A DNA stretch of 64,000 nucleotides from Spirosoma endophyticum (GTDB taxonomy: Bacteria > Bacteroidota > Bacteroidia > Cytophagales > Spirosomataceae): assembly GCF_900112365.1 (NCBI RefSeq), contig NZ_FOLQ01000003.1, positions 620,001 to 684,000 of the forward strand. Reading direction: 5' to 3'. Shown piece after piece: positions 1 to 9,269 of this stretch (position 1 is its first letter; each line of letters starts with the position of its first letter). The notes under the pieces were generated by a model. That model saw nothing but the letters and a program-made list of their open reading frames with translations. It was not told the DNA's origin and searched no databases. A program made the position numbers and the translations under genes.

Positions 1-115
1 CCTCGGCTAGCGAGTCCTTAACTACTGAAAAGAAAGTTTCCAGGGTGTTTGTTACTTCTGCCTTATCAATTCCGGTTTTATCGGAGATCTCGGCAATTAC
101 ATCTGCTTTCGTCAC
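1..115 (-). CDS. HU/IHF-family DNA-binding protein (5' part only)
   Basis: The reverse strand reads from a GTG start at 115-113 and runs off the window edge after 38 codons. The N-terminus (MTKADVIAEISDKTGI if GTG is read as Met) followed by a segment ending ETFFSVVKDSLAE is typical of the first two helices of HU/IHF proteins, which bend DNA as dimers in the nucleoid. An in-frame TAA at 124-122 leaves GTG as the only reasonable start. A perfect TAnnTTTG box lies about 60 bases upstream on the same strand. The DNA-binding arm is outside the window, so HU and IHF-like paralogues cannot be separated. Confidence 0.8.
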   Translation of the reverse strand, partial: MTKADVIAEISDKTGIDKAEVTNTLETFFSVVKDSLAE

Positions 116-176
116 GACTTCTTAAACTTTAACGTTTACTGTATTGTTGAAAATTCGGCTCTCAAAAATGGGAGCA

Positions 177-184
177 CAAAGGTA
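177..184 (-). promoter_or_regulatory. Bacteroidota -7 box for the HU-type gene
   Basis: Reverse-strand TACCTTTG matches the Bacteroidota sigma-ABfr -7 consensus TAnnTTTG. It predicts a leader of about 55 nt before the GTG start. No clean TTTG -33 element is seen at the expected distance. Confidence 0.5.
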
Positions 185-255
185 GGGGTTTCCCATAAAT
201 TATAAAACCCTGTACTTCCGTTTTTAATGGTAACGATGTATTTTTTCGTTTTATT

Positions 256-1374
256 TTGAATTGGCAATCAGACCTTAACAGTATCGAAACCTCGTTTGCT
301 CCTACGCTCGAACGGTGGTATGAGCGTCACAAACGTGATCTGCCGTGGCGTCACACCCGCGATCCATATCGCATTTGGCTATCGGAAATAATCCTTCAGC
401 AAACGCGCGTGGCGCAGGGAAAACCCTACTACGAACGCTTTGTAGCAGCTTATCCAACCATATCTGAAATGGCCCGCACGGATGAGCGCGACCTACTTCG
501 GCTTTGGCAAGGCTTAGGCTATTATTCCCGCGCCAGAAATCTACATCAGACTGCTCGCTATGTAACCACTCAGCTAGATGGGAAGTTCCCAGATACGTAT
601 CATGAGCTGTTGAAAATGAAGGGGATAGGCTCTTATACAGCAGCTGCCATAGCCTCTTTTGCTTTTGGTGAGCGGGTGCCGGTTGTTGATGGAAATGTAT
701 ATCGGGTATTGGCGCGGGTATTTGGTATTGAGGAAGATATTACGTCGACTCAGGCCAAGAAGACGTTTGCCGCTTTGGCTATGAAGCTGATCCAATCGGC
801 CAATGATCCGGCGACTTATAATCAGGCAATTATGGAGTTCGGTGCTATTCAATGTACGCCCATGTCGCCCGATTGTTTACTATGTCCGCTTCAACAGCAA
901 TGTGTAGCTTATCTAACCGGCAGGCAAAACAAGTTGCCCGTCAAATCAAAAAAGGCGCCGGTTCGGGAGCGGTTTTTTAACTACTTTATTTTTAGAAATA
1001 ATGGAAAAATAGCGCTTCGCGAACGGATGACTCGTGACATCTGGCAAAATCTATATGATTTTTACCTTTTAGAAAGCGAACGTAGCGATTCACTCTCAGG
1101 AACCAGCAATGAATTGCAAACTGCACTGAGCGCCACGTCTGTTCAAGAGTCATTGCATGAAGTTGTGCGGGAACGTGTTTTGGCTGTTCCACCAACTGAA
1201 GCAGTACAGTTACTATCTCACCAGCGAATTCGCGCTCAATTCTATATTATTGACTTACCTGATCATCTCGCTGGAAGCTTGCCGATTGATTTACAGTGGT
1301 ATACGCCTGACGAAACCGAGCACTTACCTAAGCCCGTACTGATTACTAACTATTTAGATAAGCTGTTTGGATAA
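256..1374 (+). CDS. mutY: A/G-specific adenine DNA glycosylase MutY
   Basis: Removes adenine mispaired with 8-oxoguanine or guanine in base excision repair. Visible are the catalytic Glu44 in SEIILQQTRV, a helix-hairpin-helix at about 119-133 (LKMKGIGSYTAAAI), catalytic Asp145 in VVDGNVYR, and a 4Fe-4S cluster ligand set Cys200, Cys207, Cys210, Cys216 (C-x6-C-x2-C-x5-C). The C-terminal third is the usual NUDIX-like 8-oxoG recognition domain. The 372-residue length is normal. The start is a TTG: there is no in-frame ATG before the catalytic glutamate, and this start gives a family-length N-terminus. It is followed by ssb and gldE, an order common in Bacteroidota. Confidence 0.95.
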   Translation: MNWQSDLNSIETSFAPTLERWYERHKRDLPWRHTRDPYRIWLSEIILQQTRVAQGKPYYERFVAAYPTISEMARTDERDLLRLWQGLGYYSRARNLHQTARYVTTQLDGKFPDTYHELLKMKGIGSYTAAAIASFAFGERVPVVDGNVYRVLARVFGIEEDITSTQAKKTFAALAMKLIQSANDPATYNQAIMEFGAIQCTPMSPDCLLCPLQQQCVAYLTGRQNKLPVKSKKAPVRERFFNYFIFRNNGKIALRERMTRDIWQNLYDFYLLESERSDSLSGTSNELQTALSATSVQESLHEVVRERVLAVPPTEAVQLLSHQRIRAQFYIIDLPDHLAGSLPIDLQWYTPDETEHLPKPVLITNYLDKLFG

Positions 1375-1397
1375 GTCAGTATGTTTCAGTATCTTTA
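1366..1397 (+). promoter_or_regulatory. Candidate ssb promoter
   Basis: TTTG at 1366-1369 and TATCTTTA at 1390-1397 are separated by 20 bases, which fits the Bacteroidota -33/-7 layout (TTTG, about 19-21 bases, TAnnTTTG) with one mismatch in the last base. The -33 element overlaps the end of mutY. The predicted start site is about 45 bases before the ssb ATG. Confidence 0.5.
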
Positions 1398-1449
1398 ATT
1401 CTTATTAAACGCTCTAATCTCTTACTACGTAAACAACAAAATACACTGT

Positions 1450-1989
1450 ATGGCAAGTCTGAATAAGATGACAATCATCGGTAATCTGGGTGCCGATCCT
1501 GAAGTACGCTATCTAGATGGAGGGGCTGTCGTAGCTACCTTTAATGTGGCAACAACGGAAAAATACACCAACCGGAACGGCGAGAAAGTGGAGCAAACCG
1601 AGTGGTTCCGGGTTGAGTTATGGAATGAGCAGGCTAAAGTAGCCGAAAAATATTTGAAGAAAGGCAATTCTGTTTATGTCGAAGGCCGTTTGCGGACGGA
1701 GTTATGGACGGATAAAGAAGGCAAGGAACGTACGTCACTACGTGTACGGGCCAACACCATGCAGTTGTTAGGTAGCCCCGGCGGTGGTGGACAAGAGGAT
1801 GGATATAACGAAGCCCCGCGCCAGCAGGCACCTCCCGTACAGGCAGCGCCAGAACGGGATCGTCCTCAACCACAGCCTACGCCTTCCCGGCAGCAGACCT
1901 CCCCTGTAGCGGCACCAGCGGCTCGTCGTCGGGAGCCAGACCCGGTGCCTTTTGAGAGCAACAGTGGAGAAGACGATCTGCCGTTCTAA
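1450..1989 (+). CDS. ssb: Single-stranded DNA-binding protein
   Basis: Binds single-stranded DNA during replication, recombination and repair. The N-terminal OB fold begins MASLNKMTIIGNLGADPEVR and contains the conserved TEWFRVELWNEQAKVAEKYL core, ending near residue 110. A Gly/Gln/Pro-rich flexible linker follows, and the protein ends in the acidic tip EDDLPF that recruits partner proteins. Its 179 residues are typical of a bacterial SSB. It lies 75 bases after mutY with a candidate promoter in the gap, and 41 bases before gldE, so it is probably co-transcribed with gldE. Confidence 0.97.
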   Translation: MASLNKMTIIGNLGADPEVRYLDGGAVVATFNVATTEKYTNRNGEKVEQTEWFRVELWNEQAKVAEKYLKKGNSVYVEGRLRTELWTDKEGKERTSLRVRANTMQLLGSPGGGGQEDGYNEAPRQQAPPVQAAPERDRPQPQPTPSRQQTSPVAAPAARRREPDPVPFESNSGEDDLPF

Positions 1990-2030
1990 TCCACTCGATT
2001 CGCTCTATTGTTGAACGAGATCTGATATAC

Positions 2031-3371
2031 ATGGACCTTAGTGATCCCCTTCCTCGACAGGTGCTCCAAGCCACAGGCGGCTGGAGCACCTATTTTGATA
2101 TATATGGCCCTTATACGGCTTTGATTTTACTGCTGCTGACGCTGGCTGGCTTAGTATCGGCTTCTGAGGCCGCATTCTTCTCTCTTTCTCCTGATGATCG
2201 TGCTCACTGCCGTGGCAGTAGCCTGGCCGACGATCAACGTATCGCTACGCTTCTGGAGCGTCCTAAGCGACTGCTGGCATCGCTGGTCATTTTCAATAAC
2301 CTGCTGAATATTGCTATAGTTGTCATTGTGACGTACTTAACCTGGGAATTCTCACAGGCGTCACAGGAGGCAGGCTGGATACTGCCGGTTATTACATTGG
2401 TAACAACAGTGGCTATTGTACTTTTCGGTGAAATCGTTCCCAAGGTATACGCCAGTCAAAATAATTTAAGTGTAGCTCGCAAAACGGCCGCGCTGGCGCA
2501 ACTGGGCCTGGCTGTATTTCGCCCATTGGCTATGGTGTTGGTTAATTTAAGTAATCAGGTTGACCGCCGTATTGAGCGAAAGGGGTATAAACTGTCTGTT
2601 GAGGAACTTAGTCAGGCCGTTGAGTTAACGGGCGTCAATGCAACGGTTGAGGAGAAGGAAATTCTCAAAGGTATAGTCAACTTCAGTAATCTGACGGCAC
2701 GGCAAGTGATGCGGGCTCGGTTGGATATTTCGGCTGTAGAAGATGATCTGCTTTTTAGTGAATTGATGACCCAGATCAATACATCGGGTTACTCGCGGGT
2801 GCCAGTTTATCGGGAGTCGCTGGACCAGGTAGAAGGCGTTCTTTACATTAAAGACTTACTACCGCATATTCATGAAGATAATTCGTTTCGCTGGCAATCC
2901 CTGCTGCGTCCAGCTTTCTTCATTCCAGAAAATAAAAAAGTAGACGATTTATTGCAGGATTTTCAGAAACGGCGCGTTCATATGGCCATCGTAGTTGATG
3001 AGTATGGAGGAACACGTGGTTTGGTGACGCTGGAAGATATTATCGAGGAGATCTTTGGGGAAATCAACGATGAATTCGATGACGAAATTCCCGTTGGTTA
3101 TCGACGCGAAGATGAACGAACAGTAGTATTTGAGGGCAAGATGCCTATAACCGATGTGTGTCGAATCTTGAATGTGGATGCAACTACATTTGAGACAGTA
3201 CAAGGGGATAGTGAGTCGCTGGGAGGGCTGTTGCTCGAGCTATTTAATCGACTACCGAAGCCTGGCGATGAAACAACTTTTGAAGATTTTACATTTCACG
3301 TACTATCTGCCGATGATAAACGTATAAATGAGGTACGGGTCAGGAAAAATGACACCTCCGAACGGGTATAA
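2031..3371 (+). CDS. gldE: GldE-type CNNM/CBS-domain membrane protein
   Basis: A CorC/HlyC-family protein: N-terminal CNNM domain with about three or four hydrophobic segments (about residues 25-160, including ILLLLTLAGLVSASEAAFF), then a pair of CBS domains (about 220-340, including the segment VDEYGGTRGLVTLEDIIEEI) and a C-terminal CorC_HlyC transporter-associated domain. Position directly after mutY-ssb is the classic place of gldE in Bacteroidota, where the protein is linked to gliding motility and T9SS function and is thought to overlap functionally with GldD. No gldD follows here. Metal-ion handling is the alternative role, because the domain set is shared with Mg/Co transport proteins. 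Confidence 0.88.
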   Translation: MDLSDPLPRQVLQATGGWSTYFDIYGPYTALILLLLTLAGLVSASEAAFFSLSPDDRAHCRGSSLADDQRIATLLERPKRLLASLVIFNNLLNIAIVVIVTYLTWEFSQASQEAGWILPVITLVTTVAIVLFGEIVPKVYASQNNLSVARKTAALAQLGLAVFRPLAMVLVNLSNQVDRRIERKGYKLSVEELSQAVELTGVNATVEEKEILKGIVNFSNLTARQVMRARLDISAVEDDLLFSELMTQINTSGYSRVPVYRESLDQVEGVLYIKDLLPHIHEDNSFRWQSLLRPAFFIPENKKVDDLLQDFQKRRVHMAIVVDEYGGTRGLVTLEDIIEEIFGEINDEFDDEIPVGYRREDERTVVFEGKMPITDVCRILNVDATTFETVQGDSESLGGLLLELFNRLPKPGDETTFEDFTFHVLSADDKRINEVRVRKNDTSERV

Positions 3372-3477
3372 ATAAACAATTCGGCAATAATATACCGCCT
3401 AATCAAACTACATATACCTGCGTGGAACCGATAAACATTTTTTGGTATTTTTAAGCCCAAACTTTCCGAACCAAGAT

Positions 3478-4512
3478 ATGTCCAGCCTACTTACTAAGTT
3501 AAAGTCTGTCGCCAAACGGACATTTATGTCTGAACAGACGGCAAAACCGATTACCGAATTCGACTATCCAACATTACCCTGGATTGATAAAAAAGACGCC
3601 GATATTCCAGCTTTTCTCAAGCAATTCCCAGGCGCCAAAAATCTACCTTACGATCTGGAAGAGAAAATGAATTTCTGGCGTGAAAATGGCTACGTAATTC
3701 TGGATAAGGCTATTCCCAACCTTTGGATTGATCAGCTTTTGAATGAAGTTGAGGAGCTGATTGATCAACATGAAAAATATAAGACCCTCGTCCGGATTGA
3801 CTTACCCGAGTATAAGGCAAATCCGGTACTCCCTGTAAAAGACGTACCGAAAAAGGTGCTGAACGGTCCATATATCAAGTACATGGATTTTCACGATAAT
3901 TCGGTGATTGGCAAAAAAATTATGCTGCACCAGAACATTGTGACGTTCCTGAGCGCCGTATTTGGTGATAGGGTGATTGGTATGCAAAGTCTGCTGTTTA
4001 AATACGGTAGTCAGCAGGCAACGCACCAGGATTTTGCCTATGTCGTATCCGAAATTCCAAGTCATCTGGCCGCTGCCTGGATTGCCCTCGAAGACGTACA
4101 TATTGATTCTGGTCCCTTATATTATTACCCCGGTTCGCACACTATCGGTAAATTTAATTTCGGCAATGGCATCTTTTTCAATGGGCAGTCGACCCTAAAT
4201 CCGAATGATTTTGCCAGTTACCTTGACGAAACCTGCCAGAAAGCAGGGCTGAAGAAAAAAACGCTGCTTATTAAAAAGGGAGACGTACTGCTATGGCATG
4301 CCGCGCTAGCCCACGGCGGGGACGAAATTCGTGATCCTGTTCTGACGCGTAAATCGTTTGTGTGTCATTATTCATCCGATAAAGCCTATCGCCATCATCG
4401 TCAAAGCCCGGAGGTTGAGCCTACTCGCCGGACCATAAACGGAGCTGATGTCTTTGTTAATCCGCATATGCCGGATCAGGAGGATATTTTTTCAACTGGA
4501 AAGTCGATTTAA
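3478..4512 (+). CDS. Phytanoyl-CoA dioxygenase (PhyH)-family oxygenase
   Basis: A non-haem Fe(II)/2-oxoglutarate-dependent dioxygenase fold. The HxD iron ligands are visible in THQDFAYV (about residue 183) and the distal His in the HGGDEI segment (about 278), with a following Arg that would bind 2-oxoglutarate. YKEN-like N-terminal helices and NFWRENGYVILDKAIP mark the start of the PhyH domain. The ATG at 3478 (MSSLLTKLKS) is preferred to an upstream TTG. The substrate is not deducible: PhyH members act on lipids, small metabolites and antibiotics. No biosynthetic neighbours are present. It ends at a bidirectional terminator shared with the convergent esterase gene. Confidence 0.85.
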   Translation: MSSLLTKLKSVAKRTFMSEQTAKPITEFDYPTLPWIDKKDADIPAFLKQFPGAKNLPYDLEEKMNFWRENGYVILDKAIPNLWIDQLLNEVEELIDQHEKYKTLVRIDLPEYKANPVLPVKDVPKKVLNGPYIKYMDFHDNSVIGKKIMLHQNIVTFLSAVFGDRVIGMQSLLFKYGSQQATHQDFAYVVSEIPSHLAAAWIALEDVHIDSGPLYYYPGSHTIGKFNFGNGIFFNGQSTLNPNDFASYLDETCQKAGLKKKTLLIKKGDVLLWHAALAHGGDEIRDPVLTRKSFVCHYSSDKAYRHHRQSPEVEPTRRTINGADVFVNPHMPDQEDIFSTGKSI

Positions 4513-4531
4513 CGGATCGTCTAAATTTTCG

Positions 4532-4570
4532 GGGCGAAGCATAGGACTCAAAGACTCCTATGCTTCGCCC
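4532..4570. terminator. Bidirectional terminator between convergent genes
   Basis: A perfect 15-bp stem (4532-4546 with 4556-4570) and a 9-base loop sit between the dioxygenase stop and the esterase stop. The right arm abuts the TAA of the minus-strand gene at 4571. Confidence 0.8.
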
Positions 4571-6598
4571 TTATCGTTGAATCAATAGTTGTTTTGTGTA
4601 GCGATAATCAGCTGATTGCATGTGTAAACTATATAGACCAACAGGCAAATTGGCTGTCAAGGGAATTGTTGCAGGCTGATTGGCTAATGCAGTGATACGT
4701 TGCTGCCACACGATCTGACCACTCAGGTTGATTAATGTAAGATTCCATTGACCACCTTTGGGAAAATGCATCGTTACTTGCGTGCCATCGTTCGGGTTCG
4801 GATAGACGGTTGGCGGAGGCAGTTGTTCACCCGGTACGGCCAGTATGATATCGGTGCTAAAAATAAGCTGACCGTCAGGTTGTTCCAGCCGGATGCGGTA
4901 GGGATTTTTGCCCGAAGGTTTATCGGGATCTATAAAGGAGTAGAGGTGGCTAAATTGCCCATCGTTCAGAACATTCGCCGTTCCAATCGTCTGATACTTG
5001 TCCGAGACATCTTTACGCTCAATAAAAAAACGGCTTCCTGGAGGCTCCTGCGCTGTTAACCAGTGAACATGTGTGGTGCTGTCAATCTGTTCAACCTGTA
5101 CCTCAATAAACGGATTGATCGGCCTGCCAACGGGTGTAACCAGGAAGGGCTGGGTAGGCGTTCCGGCCAGCACAGGTGACGTAGCTACAACGCGCATCCG
5201 ATATAAACCTCGACTGAGTGTGTCGGGTAAGTACACTGGCACCGACCGATTGCCTTTATCCCTGCCAACTTCAGCAATAAACAATCCCTGCGCAGTTAAT
5301 AATTGAACCACTACGTTCGGTTTGGTAGCAAAGCCTACTGCTTCATAAGGGACACTTATGGTGGTTCCGGCCGAGATACTGGATGGAATTAAGCCTGTCG
5401 AAATAAACTGCTGTGGCTGAGACGGTTGGGATTCTTTGAAGAATTTGTCGTTTAAATTCTCATTCCAGGCAGTGGCAAATCTGGAAATTCCCTGAATTCC
5501 GTTCGCTATGTTTTCAAAGTGGCCGTGTTGCTGCCGGGGCGACTGAATCGTATCAGTATAAGGCCCCAACCACACATTATTATTGGGTGTGTTAGCTAAT
5601 AACGTTTGGGCATTAATAATGGCAGAACTTGGTGTTGGTCCGGCCGGTGATATAGAGCAACGGGCCACTACCCATGTCATGTTACGTCCGAAATCGGCAC
5701 GGCTCCGATCAATAAGATGCTGTATATCTTTTCGATACGTCTCGGTTGGTGTTTGAAGCGGAACGGCATCCGATTCGCCATGATGCCATAATACAGCTCG
5801 AAGGCCGAACTGACTATGATAGTATTGTAAGGCATTCCGCAAATTGGAATAGGGCTGCAAAAACGGCCAGATCGTGCTATTGAAAATATTTTTGGCCGAT
5901 GTGCCGTCTGCTGTAGCACTCCAATTGTCAGCTACAGTGGCCGGAATCGCTACGTTAAAAAAAGCAACCGGTACACTATAACGATCTGCAATGTGATCCC
6001 CCAATTCGCCCCAGCACCAGGCGGTTTGACCCGTCGGGTAAACCAGGCTAGTTGCCTCTAAAGTTGTGAACGTAGGCACTGGAAACGGTTTATCAGACGA
6101 TTCCAGTGCATTATCCTTATTCCAGAATCGATTCCAGGCATTGTATGATACCACTCGTTCAGACGCTCCCTTGGCGCCCAGATCGGGTATACCCATGGCA
6201 TTTGACTGACCAGCGATCAAAAACACTTCGCCAACGCCAACCGATGAGACCACGGCGCTGCTGACCGTTTTTTCATCCCGTATACCACGTACTTCCAGCC
6301 GAAAGCTACCAGCAGGAACAATTATTTTCCCTTGATAAAGTCCATTTTGTGGTTTATCCTGTAGGAGTGTCCAGTCAATAGATAGCCTATTGGCTATAGA
6401 TACAGGAACGAGTCTTGCTTCAACCCGGTCAATCGGGATCGAGAATGTACCGGCAATGTAAAGTGGGGCATTGTTTTCCTGGTTGCGCTGTACAACCATG
6501 CGTGGAATTGGATAAGTTATCGTTAACTGTGCTACAGAAGGCAGGGAAGCGAGAAGCCAACAGCCGAGAAAAAGAAAAGTTACTCTAAACAGAATCAT
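4571..6598 (-). CDS. Secreted sialate O-acetylesterase-like SGNH esterase with T9SS sorting domain
   Basis: The protein begins with a Sec signal peptide (hydrophobic stretch ending PSVAQL). A GQSNAMG block at about residue 130 and LWHHGESDA at about 275 match the GQSN and GES blocks of the sialate O-acetylesterase/carbohydrate-esterase family (SGNH-like Ser nucleophile). After about residue 420 come beta-sandwich segments, and the last about 80 residues (YPNPNDG, then LINLSGQIVWQQ, ending KQLLIQR) form a type A T9SS C-terminal domain, so it is probably secreted to the cell surface. Likely role: deacetylation of polysaccharides or glycans; substrate unknown. A TATTTTTG box on the same strand at 6634-6627 would give a short leader. 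Confidence 0.85.
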   Translation of the reverse strand: MILFRVTFLFLGCWLLASLPSVAQLTITYPIPRMVVQRNQENNAPLYIAGTFSIPIDRVEARLVPVSIANRLSIDWTLLQDKPQNGLYQGKIIVPAGSFRLEVRGIRDEKTVSSAVVSSVGVGEVFLIAGQSNAMGIPDLGAKGASERVVSYNAWNRFWNKDNALESSDKPFPVPTFTTLEATSLVYPTGQTAWCWGELGDHIADRYSVPVAFFNVAIPATVADNWSATADGTSAKNIFNSTIWPFLQPYSNLRNALQYYHSQFGLRAVLWHHGESDAVPLQTPTETYRKDIQHLIDRSRADFGRNMTWVVARCSISPAGPTPSSAIINAQTLLANTPNNNVWLGPYTDTIQSPRQQHGHFENIANGIQGISRFATAWNENLNDKFFKESQPSQPQQFISTGLIPSSISAGTTISVPYEAVGFATKPNVVVQLLTAQGLFIAEVGRDKGNRSVPVYLPDTLSRGLYRMRVVATSPVLAGTPTQPFLVTPVGRPINPFIEVQVEQIDSTTHVHWLTAQEPPGSRFFIERKDVSDKYQTIGTANVLNDGQFSHLYSFIDPDKPSGKNPYRIRLEQPDGQLIFSTDIILAVPGEQLPPPTVYPNPNDGTQVTMHFPKGGQWNLTLINLSGQIVWQQRITALANQPATIPLTANLPVGLYSLHMQSADYRYTKQLLIQR

Positions 6599-6626
6599 GT
6601 CGGGAATTAGTGACCAGCTAATCCTA

Positions 6627-6634
6627 CAAAAATA
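6627..6634 (-). promoter_or_regulatory. Possible -7 box for the esterase gene
   Basis: Reverse-strand TATTTTTG fits TAnnTTTG and predicts a leader of about 23 nt. A TTTG at 6649-6646 is too close to be a normal -33 element, so the assignment is weak. Confidence 0.35.
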
Positions 6635-6779
6635 CGTAATTAATTCAAATAGAAGTCGTTCCAGCCTTTCGCTGATGGAAATTTATTGGCCTGATATAGG
6701 GGAATTCTGCACACAACACTTCGATTTCGCACAAGTCGGATGCTCCTTTGTCTCTATAGAACATAGCGGTCAGCTTATA

Positions 6780-7889
6780 TTATACCCAAAGCCCACGACC
6801 CTGATTATATTCATTCCCGATACGTTGAATATCACTGGTTGAATACGTTAGAAAACCTTTGTTACGCAGGTCACGCAGACGGCGCTTTTCGAGCCAGGAA
6901 AGGTTACCATCGACCAGAACACCGAAAACAATGAGTCGTTCCAGGCTTCGGCGCACGGCAATAGGGGCTTGAAGTACCTGTTCGGTAAACTGTCCCGTTA
7001 AAGGAGCATCGGAACGTAGCTCGAACCGATCCATGAGGGTTTCTGTCAGTAAAAAGTGAGCATAGTTATATTGCCGCTTTAAAATTGCTACGTGTCGGAG
7101 TGCTTCCAGAATCAGGGGTCGAAATTGATCGTTTTTGCCCCATTCTTCGTGTAGCTCATGCACAAATTCGCGGATCGTTGTCGGAGCCATCACCCGAACC
7201 TGAGCTTCGTGCAATACCTGCCATGAGGCCCATGCGTTCCACAACGCATAGATGGGCATACCCGCCAGATCAGTTAGCTGGCGTATCGCATAACGTCCAA
7301 TAAATCGTTTCAGTAAGAACTTGAAAACCAGATTGCTCAGAAGCGCTTTGCCGATATTTAACAGAAAAAAAGCATTTAACCCCCAGCGCGGCATGTTCAG
7401 ATACGGGTCGATGCCAAAGCGCAGAATACCACGATTCGATTTTTCGAGGGCTGCGTCAGCCAGAGACTGTAGGTGACGATCATACTGTGCATCATGGGCA
7501 CGGGGAAACTGACAAACCTGCATAATGGCCTTCACTCCCCGTAAGTTGAGCGCAATGAGCAGGTTTATTTCTACATACACTAATAATATTCCATAGAGAC
7601 TGGTAATGAGCGGCAATTCGTAAGGAGTGTCGAATAAAGTTACGGTCGTGCTGGAAAATAAGTCGGGCCAGGCGTATTGGGGCCAATAGAGTAACAAAAC
7701 ACCCGCCACGCCAAGCAGGGCAGCCAGCGTCAGTGTAGTGATTTTTGTCCGCCGGATAACGCGACTTTCAATAGAATTTAATACGTAGGGTTCATCGATT
7801 GGGTGCGACATGTCAAGCGCCTGCCGTAGGTAACGAAGCGCCAGATGGTCGAGTGGGCCAGTACTATTGTTCGGTGGGCGAGTAGACAT
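6780..7889 (-). CDS. Conserved-looking integral membrane protein of unknown function
   Basis: No family recognised with certainty. The 369-residue protein has a hydrophilic N-terminus, two clear transmembrane segments at about residues 52-70 (TLAALLGVAGVLLLYW) and 90-115 (PLITSLYGILLVYVEINLL), and a weaker hydrophobic stretch near 175-190 (LNAFFLLNIGKALLSNLVF). The C-terminal half is soluble-looking and helical, with many Arg and Leu (EALRHVAILKRQYNYAHFLL). No signal peptide. It stands alone between the esterase and the DUF3500 gene, read on the minus strand. Base composition is similar to its neighbours, so it is probably a lineage-typical gene rather than a recent arrival. Confidence 0.7.
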   Translation of the reverse strand: MSTRPPNNSTGPLDHLALRYLRQALDMSHPIDEPYVLNSIESRVIRRTKITTLTLAALLGVAGVLLLYWPQYAWPDLFSSTTVTLFDTPYELPLITSLYGILLVYVEINLLIALNLRGVKAIMQVCQFPRAHDAQYDRHLQSLADAALEKSNRGILRFGIDPYLNMPRWGLNAFFLLNIGKALLSNLVFKFLLKRFIGRYAIRQLTDLAGMPIYALWNAWASWQVLHEAQVRVMAPTTIREFVHELHEEWGKNDQFRPLILEALRHVAILKRQYNYAHFLLTETLMDRFELRSDAPLTGQFTEQVLQAPIAVRRSLERLIVFGVLVDGNLSWLEKRRLRDLRNKGFLTYSTSDIQRIGNEYNQGRGLWV

Positions 7890-8067
7890 TACAGTATCAG
7901 GACAGTGAGTTATTATTTAACTTCTAAACGGCTCAGGTTGTTAGGAAACGGACTCTTAAATGAACGACTGTTGAGTAATCGGTAACACAAATTAGATAAT
8001 GTGAGGTGATACGGGTAAATGCAATGATTGGTCCTCTTTAGCAATTGGCTATCACTGTATTCGTCTC

Positions 8068-9192
8068 ATGAAATATATCTTTTTTTTCTGTCTGCTTGCT
8101 GGTCAGGTTATTGCCCAAACAGCCCCGGCAACTCGCCCTTCTTCTGCTGCGCAACAACGCATCAAAGATGAAATGGCCGATGCCGCCAACACGCTTTTAA
8201 CGATGCTCTCGCCAGAGCAAAAGCAAAAAATAACGTATCAGTTCGATGATGCGGAGCGGTTTAACTGGCACTTTGTTCCGAGAGAGCGAAAGGGATTACC
8301 GCTCAAACAAATGACCGAAGAACAGCGTAAAGCTGCCATGGCGATGCTTAAAACGGCACTGAGCGATCAGGGCTACCAAAAAGCAAAGAGTATTATCGAT
8401 ATGGAAAATGTGTTGCGTGTGATTGATAATCGTCCGCCAAATGATACGTATCGTGATCCGGAAAATTATTCATTCACCATCTTCGGTGACCCATCCACTA
8501 AAAATCCCTGGAGCTGGCGCATTGAAGGCCACCATTTGTCCCTTCAGTTTATGTCATTGACAGGTCAGGTATTAGCCCAGACGCCGACTTTCTTCGGGAG
8601 CAATCCCGGTATCCTTGAATACGATGCAACCATGGCTGATAAACGCATGGGCGATCCGCGCATAAAAGACCTTCCTCAAAAGGGTAGACAAATCTTAAAA
8701 CAGGAAACTGAAAAAGCCTTTGCGCTACTCAAAACCCTCGACGCTGACCAACGCAAACAGGCGGTCATCGCAATGGTAGCGTACCCCGAAATTGTTACCA
8801 GTAACAAACGTGTGGCGTCAATAGAAAAAATGGACGGGCTACGGTTAGGCGATATGAAGCCGGATCAACGCGCCTTGTTTACTGAGTTACTGCAAGTGTA
8901 TATGACCAACTATCGTATTACGCTGGCCAAGCAGCAAATGGCAAAACTGGACAAAGCAGGCCTGGATAATATTCGGTTTGCCTGGGCGGGTGATCTGACG
9001 CCCGAATTGGGCGAAGGAAAAGGCTGGTATTACCGCATTCATGGACCAACGATTCTGATTGAATACGATAATACGCAGACAAACGCCAATCATATTCATA
9101 CCGTAGTACGGGATTTGACCAATGATTGGGGCGAAGATTTGCTGAAACAACACTACCAGACGACGAATCACAGCAAACCCGGATCAAATTGA
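8068..9192 (+). CDS. Secreted DUF3500 protein
   Basis: A signal peptide (MKYIFFFCLLAGQVIAQT) precedes a DUF3500 domain that fills the rest of the 374 residues. Recognisable features are the N-terminal LSPEQKQKITYQFDDAERFN segment, the NPWSWRIEGHHLSLQF strand and the C-terminal WAGDLTPELGEGKGWYYRIH repeat of the same theme; the two halves look like an internal duplication (each has a Trp-rich IEGHH/IHGP strand). DUF3500 proteins are exported proteins of unknown biochemical function, common in Bacteroidota and Planctomycetota. The gene is followed within about 80 bases by a subtilase on the same strand, so the two may be co-expressed. Confidence 0.85.
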   Translation: MKYIFFFCLLAGQVIAQTAPATRPSSAAQQRIKDEMADAANTLLTMLSPEQKQKITYQFDDAERFNWHFVPRERKGLPLKQMTEEQRKAAMAMLKTALSDQGYQKAKSIIDMENVLRVIDNRPPNDTYRDPENYSFTIFGDPSTKNPWSWRIEGHHLSLQFMSLTGQVLAQTPTFFGSNPGILEYDATMADKRMGDPRIKDLPQKGRQILKQETEKAFALLKTLDADQRKQAVIAMVAYPEIVTSNKRVASIEKMDGLRLGDMKPDQRALFTELLQVYMTNYRITLAKQQMAKLDKAGLDNIRFAWAGDLTPELGEGKGWYYRIHGPTILIEYDNTQTNANHIHTVVRDLTNDWGEDLLKQHYQTTNHSKPGSN

Positions 9193-9269
9193 TCTGACCG
9201 TTTAACAATTTTTAAGCAAATATTAGATCAGTTTCTTCGTAATTTGTGAAGATTTTTTGTTCTAAATTC

